The notes beneath the pieces were generated by a model that had not been told where the DNA came from, did not search any database, and saw only the letters and a list, made by a program, of their open reading frames with translations. 64,000 bases of DNA from Stutzerimonas stutzeri. Lineage in GTDB: Bacteria; Pseudomonadota; Gammaproteobacteria; Pseudomonadales; Pseudomonadaceae. Location: NCBI RefSeq assembly GCF_013522825.1, contig NZ_JAAMQZ010000031.1, forward strand, positions 1-64,000, written 5' to 3'. Each line of letters opens with the position of its first letter. Position 1 is the stretch's first letter. A program made the position numbers and the translations under genes. This document shows positions 59,090 through 64,000 of the stretch, one piece after another.

Positions 59090-61457
59090 ACACGCGCGGC
59101 AATCACCCGCTCGGGACTATCTCGCCGAGCTTTCCCGCGACGCCGGGCAGCGTGGGGTGCTGATCGAGGATCACCAGGGTCGCACCTGCATCCAGTCGAC
59201 GCCGCCCATCGTGCGTACCCGAATGGTGCCGGAGCCCTGGCACACCAGCGTACTGCAACTGCGCTGGTGGCGCTTGCTGTTCAAGAAGAACCGCACGGTG
59301 GAGCAGCCGCCCGCGCCGCAATCCATCGATGGCTCCGGCTGGCGCAAGGTTGCTCATTACCGGCGCGCGGCCTTGCTGATCCTGATGCTGGTACAGACTG
59401 TCATTGCCACTTGGCACATGAAGGATGTGCTGCCTTATCAGGGCTGGGCGCTGGTCGATCTGCAGGAGGTCTACCATCAGCCACTGCAGCAGTCGGCGCG
59501 GCAGATCCTGCCGTACGTGGTACAGACCAGCATCCTGCTGCTGTTCGCGCTGCTGTTCTGCTGGGTTTCGGTGGGCTTCTGGACTGCGCTGATGGGTTTT
59601 TTCCAGCTGCTCAAGGGGCGTGACCGTTACAACATTTCCGCCACCAGCGCGGGCAATGAGCCGATCGCCGCCGAGGCGCGCACGGCGCTGGTGATGCCCA
59701 TCGCCAACGAAGACGTGCCCAGGGTGTTCGCCGGGCTGCGGGCGACCTACGAATCGCTGCTGGCCACCGGCGAGATCGAGCACTTCGATATCTTCGTGCT
59801 CAGCGACAGCAACGACCCCGATACCTGTGTGGCGGAGCAGAAGGCCTGGCTGGAATTGTGCCGCGAGGTCGATGGCTTCGGCCATATCTTCTACCGTCGC
59901 CGTCGGCGCCGGGTGAAGCGCAAGAGCGGCAACATCGACGACTTCTGTCGGCGCTGGGGCAGCAGCTACCGCTACATGGTGGTGCTGGATGCCGACAGCG
60001 TGATGAGCGGCGATTGCCTGACCAGCCTGGTGCGGCTGATGGAGGCCAACCCTGGCGCCGGTATCATCCAGACCGGGCCGAAAGCCTCCGGCATGGATAC
60101 GCTCTACGCGCGCATGCAGCAGTTCGCCACGCGGGTCTACGGGCCGCTGTTCACTGCGGGCCTGAATTTCTGGCAGCTGGGCGAATCGCACTACTGGGGC
60201 CATAACGCGATCATCCGGGTCAAACCCTTCATCGAGCACTGCGCGCTGGCGCCGCTGCCGGGCAAGGGTTCCTTCGCTGGCGACATTCTCTCCCACGATT
60301 TCGTCGAGGCGGCGCTGATGCGCCGGGCCGGCTGGGGTGTGTGGATCGCCTACGACCTGCCGGGCAGCTACGAAGAGCTGCCGCCGAACCTGCTCGACGA
60401 GCTCAAGCGCGACCGCCGCTGGTGCCATGGCAACCTGATGAACTTCCGCCTGTTCCTGGTCAAGGGCATGCACACGGTGCATCGCTTCGTGTTCCTCACC
60501 GGCGTCATGTCCTACCTTTCGGCGCCGCTGTGGTTCACCTTTCTCGCGCTGTCCACCGGGCTGCTGGCGATCCATACGCTGATGGTTCCGGAATATTTCC
60601 TGCAGCCCAACCAGCTCTATCCGCTGTGGCCGCGCTGGCATCCGCAGGAGGCGATCGCGCTGTTCTCCGCGACGCTGACGCTGCTGTTCCTGCCCAAGCT
60701 GCTCAGCGTGCTGCTGATCCTGATTCAGGGGGCGAAGGAATATGGCGGTGGGGTCCGGCTGGTGCTGTCGATGATTCTGGAAACCCTGTTCTCGATGCTC
60801 CTGGCGCCGGTGCGCATGCTGTTCCATACGGTGTTCGTCACGGCGGCCTTCCTCGGCTGGTCGGTGCAATGGAAATCGCCGCAACGCGCCGACAACGCCA
60901 CGCCCTGGGGCGAAGCCTTGCGTCGGCATGGCTCGCAGATGCTGCTGGGCGTGCTCTGGACCGCGCTGGTGGCCTGGCTCGATCCGGACTTTCTCTGGTG
61001 GCTGGCGCCCATCGTGGTGTCGCTGATGCTTTCGGCGCCAGTCTCGGTGCTTACCAGCCGTACCGGGCCGGGACTGGCGGCGTTCCGGCGCAAGCTGTTC
61101 CTGATTCCCGAGGAATACGACCCGCCCGCCGAGCTGGCCGCGACGGACCGCTACAACCAGCAGAACCAGGCTAATGCGCTGCACAATGGCTTTCTCGCTG
61201 CCACGGTGGACCCGCTGTATAACGCCATGGTCTGCGCGATGGGGCGCGCACGGCATGCCAAGGTGGTGCCGGCAGCCGAGGCGCTGCGTGAACAGCGCCT
61301 GCGGGAGATTCTCGATGCCGGCCCCGAAGGCCCAGCCGAAGCGACACGCTGGCGTTTGCTCAATGACCCGGACGGCATGGCGCGCCTGCATCACCGTGTC
61401 GCTCAGGACGAGCGCTATCGCGCCTGGCGTGAGGCCTACAAGGGGCGGCCCGCCTAG
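59082..61457 (+). CDS. opgH: Glucan glucosyltransferase OpgH (MdoH)
   Basis: 791 residues, GT2 membrane enzyme making the linear beta-1,2 glucan backbone. Multiple helices at both ends; catalytic DxD in MVVLDADSVMSGDCL; the RxxRW-type motif RDRRWCHGNLMNF. Somewhat shorter than typical OpgH (about 850), mostly at the N- and C-termini. Translationally coupled to opgG. Confidence 0.96.
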   Translation: MTEHARQSPARDYLAELSRDAGQRGVLIEDHQGRTCIQSTPPIVRTRMVPEPWHTSVLQLRWWRLLFKKNRTVEQPPAPQSIDGSGWRKVAHYRRAALLILMLVQTVIATWHMKDVLPYQGWALVDLQEVYHQPLQQSARQILPYVVQTSILLLFALLFCWVSVGFWTALMGFFQLLKGRDRYNISATSAGNEPIAAEARTALVMPIANEDVPRVFAGLRATYESLLATGEIEHFDIFVLSDSNDPDTCVAEQKAWLELCREVDGFGHIFYRRRRRRVKRKSGNIDDFCRRWGSSYRYMVVLDADSVMSGDCLTSLVRLMEANPGAGIIQTGPKASGMDTLYARMQQFATRVYGPLFTAGLNFWQLGESHYWGHNAIIRVKPFIEHCALAPLPGKGSFAGDILSHDFVEAALMRRAGWGVWIAYDLPGSYEELPPNLLDELKRDRRWCHGNLMNFRLFLVKGMHTVHRFVFLTGVMSYLSAPLWFTFLALSTGLLAIHTLMVPEYFLQPNQLYPLWPRWHPQEAIALFSATLTLLFLPKLLSVLLILIQGAKEYGGGVRLVLSMILETLFSMLLAPVRMLFHTVFVTAAFLGWSVQWKSPQRADNATPWGEALRRHGSQMLLGVLWTALVAWLDPDFLWWLAPIVVSLMLSAPVSVLTSRTGPGLAAFRRKLFLIPEEYDPPAELAATDRYNQQNQANALHNGFLAATVDPLYNAMVCAMGRARHAKVVPAAEALREQRLREILDAGPEGPAEATRWRLLNDPDGMARLHHRVAQDERYRAWREAYKGRPA

Positions 61458-61499
61458 CCGCCTGTTAATATTCCGGCTTTCAATCGACCAGTTGCCGCC

Positions 61500-61970
61500 A
61501 TGACACCCGCCATCGATCTGCTGAAAAAGACCAAGGCTGATTTCCGTGTCCATGCTTATGAACACGACCCGAAAACCGCCTCCTACGGGCTCGAAGCCGC
61601 CGAGAAGCTCGGCCTGGAAGCTGCCCGGGTGTTCAAGACCCTGCTGGTGTGCAGCGAAAAGAACGAACTGCTGGTCGCCGTAGTGCCGGTGATCGGCAGC
61701 CTTGATCTGAAGGCTCTGGCCCAGGCCGCCAAGGTGAAAAAGGTCGATATGGCGGACCCGGCGGCAGCGCAGCGGGTGACGGGCTATCTGCTCGGCGGGA
61801 TCAGCCCGCTGGGGCAGAAAAAGCGTCTGCGCACTTTTATCGACAGCTCCGCGCAGGTGCTGTCGAGCATCTACGTCAGCGCTGGACGGCGTGGTCTGGA
61901 AGTGGAACTGACAGCGCAGGCGCTGGCCGACCGGACCGGTGCCAGCTTTGCGCCGATCGCGCGGGCGTGA
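61500..61970 (+). CDS. ybaK: Cys-tRNA(Pro)/Cys-tRNA(Cys) deacylase YbaK/EbsC
   Basis: 156 residues. YbaK/ProX fold with invariant Lys in ARVFKTLLVCSEK and the loop GYLLGGISPLGQKKRLRTF. Hydrolyses mischarged Cys-tRNA(Pro). Short gap (42 bp) after opgH; same strand. Confidence 0.94.
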   Translation: MTPAIDLLKKTKADFRVHAYEHDPKTASYGLEAAEKLGLEAARVFKTLLVCSEKNELLVAVVPVIGSLDLKALAQAAKVKKVDMADPAAAQRVTGYLLGGISPLGQKKRLRTFIDSSAQVLSSIYVSAGRRGLEVELTAQALADRTGASFAPIARA

Positions 61971-61978
61971 GGCCGAAC

Positions 61979-62000
61979 TGGCCGAATGAATTCGGCCCTG
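61979..62000. repeat. REP palindrome
   Basis: CTGGCCGAATGAATTCGGCC, same family as those at 17387 and 27056, here with a damaged GTAG head (CCTG instead of CTAC). Follows the ybaK stop. Confidence 0.8.
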
Positions 62001-62012
62001 CGCGTCGAACGG

Positions 62013-62127
62013 TGTAGGTCGGATTAGCCGAAGGCGTAATCCGACGGCTTGAAGGCGTAATCCGACATTCCGAAGGCGTAATCCGACAGCTTGAAGATAA
62101 TCCGACGCCCCGAAGTCGCAACCTGAC
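62013..62127. repeat. REP unit followed by a tandem array of half-units
   Basis: A complete unit GTAGGTCGGATTAGCCGAAG ... AATCCGAC (62013-62045) is followed by four further right-hand halves of about 20 bp (at 62051, 62071, 62092 and 62111). Each is built on GAAGGCGTAATCCGAC and they decay progressively towards mltF. Not a CRISPR: there are no unique spacers of constant length. Confidence 0.85.
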
Positions 62128-62133
62128 GGCACC

Positions 62134-63594
62134 TTAAAGCGGCGGCAGACTTTCCCCAAGGTCCGTGGCATTGATGCCCGGCGTGTGTATCTCGCTGTGC
62201 ACCAGCTGCTGGCCTTCCAGCTGTGGCTGGGTCACCCAGGTGAGGATGTCGTAATAACGACGGATGTTGGCCACGAAATGTACGGGCTCGCCGCCACGGG
62301 CGTAACCGTAGCGGGTTTTGCTGTACCACTGTTTCTGCGACAGGCGCGGCAGGATCTGCTTCACGTCCAGCCACTTGTTCGGATCCAGCCCTTCGGCTTC
62401 GGCCAGCTTGCGCGCATCCTCCAGGTGACCACCACCGACATTGTAGGCAGCCAGGGCGAACCAGGTTCGATCCGGTTCGAGGATGCTTTCGGGCAGATTG
62501 GCATGCACCAGCGCAATGTACTTGCCGCCGCCCTGGATGCTCTGCACCGGATCTACCCGGTCGGTGACACCCATTGCCTTCGCCGTGCCCAGGGTCAGCA
62601 TCATCAGGCCACGTACCCCGGTTTTCGAGACCGCCTCGGGCTGCCAGTGCGATTCCTGGTAACCGATTGCAGCCAGCAGACGCCAGTCCACACCATGAAC
62701 CTTGGCCGTTTCGCGGAAGATCTTTTCGTAGCGCGGCAGGCGTTGCTGCAGATGCTTGGCAAAGGCGTAGGCGCCGACGTAGCCAAGTACATCGACATGC
62801 CCGTAGTAACGTTCGCGCAGGCGCTGCAGGGTGCCGTTTTCCCTGGCCTGTGCGAGAAAGTCATTGGCAGCGTCGAGCAGGCTGTTGTCTTCATCCTTGC
62901 CGAGAATCCATGCCAGGCTGTTCTGCTCACCGAGATCGAAGGCTACCCGCGCGTTGGTGAAATACACCTGGTTGAGTGCCAGTTCGTTGGACTCGACCAG
63001 CGTCAGATCGACCTGACCTTCATCGACCATGCGCAGCAGATCGACGACCTCCACCGCGTCGGATTCTTCATAGCGCAGGTCCGGCAGTTCGGCCTGCAAC
63101 GCCTTGAGTTTCTCCGCCTGGCTGCTGCCCTTGAGCACCAGAATGCGCTTGCCGACCATGTCCTGCGGCTGGGTCGGGCGCCGCTGATCCCGGCGGTAGA
63201 CCACCTGAGTCGTGACATCCAGATAGGAGTCGGTGAAACGCGCGATTTCCTGGCGACCCTCGCTGGCAACCAGACCGGCAGCAGCCAGCGCCGGACCACC
63301 GGGACGGTTGAGGCGGGTAAAAATCTCGTCGATATTCTCTGCCGCCTCGATCTGCAGTTCGACGCCGAGATGGCCGGCGAAGCGCTTGACCAGCTCGTAT
63401 TCGAAGCCGGCTTCGCCGTTACGGTCCTGGAAATAGGTGGAGGGGCTGTTGCGAGTGATCACGCGCAGTACGCCTTCCTCCTTGATCCGCTCGACTGCGC
63501 TGGGGGGTTCAGCGCAGCTGGTGAGCATCAGGAGGAGTCCGGTCGCCAGCAACCAGGAGGTGCAGCGCTTGCGGAGTTGGGTTTGGGCAAACAT
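62134..63594 (-). CDS. mltF: Membrane-bound lytic murein transglycosylase F
   Basis: 486 residues from MFAQTQLRKRC. Lipobox-like LTSC near residue 25 (LLLMLTSCAEPP). A periplasmic solute-binding domain (about 35-270, with VRVITRNSPSTYFQDRNGEAG-like start) is fused to an SLT domain, catalytic Glu in IGYQESHWQPEAVS and GLMMLT. Cleaves peptidoglycan to anhydromuropeptides. The SBP domain senses or binds muropeptides. Confidence 0.96.
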   Translation of the reverse strand: MFAQTQLRKRCTSWLLATGLLLMLTSCAEPPSAVERIKEEGVLRVITRNSPSTYFQDRNGEAGFEYELVKRFAGHLGVELQIEAAENIDEIFTRLNRPGGPALAAAGLVASEGRQEIARFTDSYLDVTTQVVYRRDQRRPTQPQDMVGKRILVLKGSSQAEKLKALQAELPDLRYEESDAVEVVDLLRMVDEGQVDLTLVESNELALNQVYFTNARVAFDLGEQNSLAWILGKDEDNSLLDAANDFLAQARENGTLQRLRERYYGHVDVLGYVGAYAFAKHLQQRLPRYEKIFRETAKVHGVDWRLLAAIGYQESHWQPEAVSKTGVRGLMMLTLGTAKAMGVTDRVDPVQSIQGGGKYIALVHANLPESILEPDRTWFALAAYNVGGGHLEDARKLAEAEGLDPNKWLDVKQILPRLSQKQWYSKTRYGYARGGEPVHFVANIRRYYDILTWVTQPQLEGQQLVHSEIHTPGINATDLGESLPPL

Positions 63595-63755
63595 CGGCGC
63601 AGTATACGCAAAGGCGAACCGCCACCATATATGGACATGATCGACGAACTTTGTTATCAGACCGCTGGAAACCCCCTCCTGTATGTTGCCGTGCTTCATC
63701 AGGCCTGTCGCGCCTTAGCCGGGTCGGCGTCTGCGGCTTTTGTCACCGAGATCCC

Positions 63756-63989
63756 ATGAGCGATACCCCTGCAAAACCCTGGTTCGTCTATCTGGTGCGA
63801 GCGGCCAATGGGTCGCTGTACTGCGGCATCAGTGACGATGCCAAGCGACGCTTCGCCGCTCATCAGGATGGGCGAGGGGCGCGCTTCTTCCATACCAGCC
63901 CGGCGGTGGCACTGGTGTATGTCGAAGCCTGCGAAAGCAAGGGCTGCGGATTCCACGGTCATCTGGCCACCCATTCCATGAGCATCTGA
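63756..63989 (+). pseudogene. GIY-YIG endonuclease-family protein, 3' end replaced by IS terminus
   Basis: 77 residues as it stands. The GIY-YIG domain is recognisable: FVYLVRAANGSLYCGISDDA, KRRFAAHQDGRGARFFHTSP, VALVYVEACESKG. Relatives (YhbQ type) continue with a helix of 25-30 residues, but here after about codon 64 the frame runs into repeated sequence and stops after CGFHGHLATHSMSI. Most likely truncated by insertion. Confidence 0.75.
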
Positions 63990-64000
63990 CCACCGATTCC
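63949..64000. mobile_element. Putative IS21-type element end with 23-bp tandem repeats
   Basis: Two 23-bp tandem repeats (63949-63971 and 63972-63994, each ATTCCA...CATCTG.CCACC, five differences) and the start of a third reach the window edge. Repeated short motifs at the ends are typical of IS21-family elements; the assignment to that family is from memory of similar Pseudomonas IS ends. It explains the truncated GIY-YIG gene. Confidence 0.5.

Noticed and set aside
62013..62127. CRISPR-like array
   Set aside because: Repeats of 16-20 bp with almost no spacers, decaying sequence and no cas genes; explained by REP half-units.
59103..62171. Very long minus-strand open frame (over 1000 codons) opposite opgH and ybaK
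   Set aside because: Composition is Arg/His/Gln-rich shadow of the GC-rich plus-strand genes opgH and ybaK, which have clear family motifs.

Overview
The window is high-GC DNA from a gammaproteobacterium, almost certainly a Pseudomonas. The evidence is gene content and order (metR/metE pair, rlmA-dapE, opgGH with bglX, topB, a GldA-type ABC set, ExoD, DUF4197, QS-regulated DUF3820) and the abundant GTAG-headed REP palindromes. A P. mendocina/oleovorans-like species is my impression only. No rRNA or tRNA gene was recognised.

Left edge (1-5.6 kb) is accessory DNA. The end of an IS66-family element lies inside the orfB of an IS3-family element, followed by a fragment of a short-chain dehydrogenase gene. 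Next come six integron-type gene cassettes, all read on the minus strand. Five recognisable attC sites separate them and no integrase is visible, so this is a CALIN-type array. Cassette products are a zinc-ribbon DUF2321 protein, three small membrane proteins, a SAM methyltransferase and a protein carrying a HEPN-like R-x4-H motif. A second, decayed cassette patch (45.1-46.9 kb: DUF2157 and LysE genes) carries attC relics, one clearly related to a site in the first array.

The core-like part holds: a LysR regulator divergent from a VOC/GST pair; RNase Z; a GntP permease; a HIT protein; a LysE exporter convergent with an AraC regulator; a MOSC protein; a nitrate/sulfonate-type ABC importer; DUF445; a chemoreceptor; an ankyrin protein; and a FabH-like synthase. 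A porin follows, preceded by a clear Pho box, then a lipoprotein and a FemAB-like protein. After these come metR, exoD, metE, topB, hemolysin III and DUF4197. An AraC regulator stands in front of an uncharacterised FAD / ThDP / FMN three-enzyme operon (38-42.5 kb). A DUF2231 + PQQ sugar dehydrogenase pair comes next.

The right part holds a GldA-F-G-like ABC system, rlmA-dapE, tcdA, bglX with opgG-opgH (periplasmic glucan metabolism), ybaK and mltF. A GIY-YIG gene is cut at the right edge by what looks like the repeat-bearing end of an IS21-type element.

Intergenic DNA is rich in repeats: GTAG-headed REP palindromes whose TAG often doubles as the stop codon of the neighbouring gene, two MITE-like elements with covarying inverted ends, and a small array of REP half-units.
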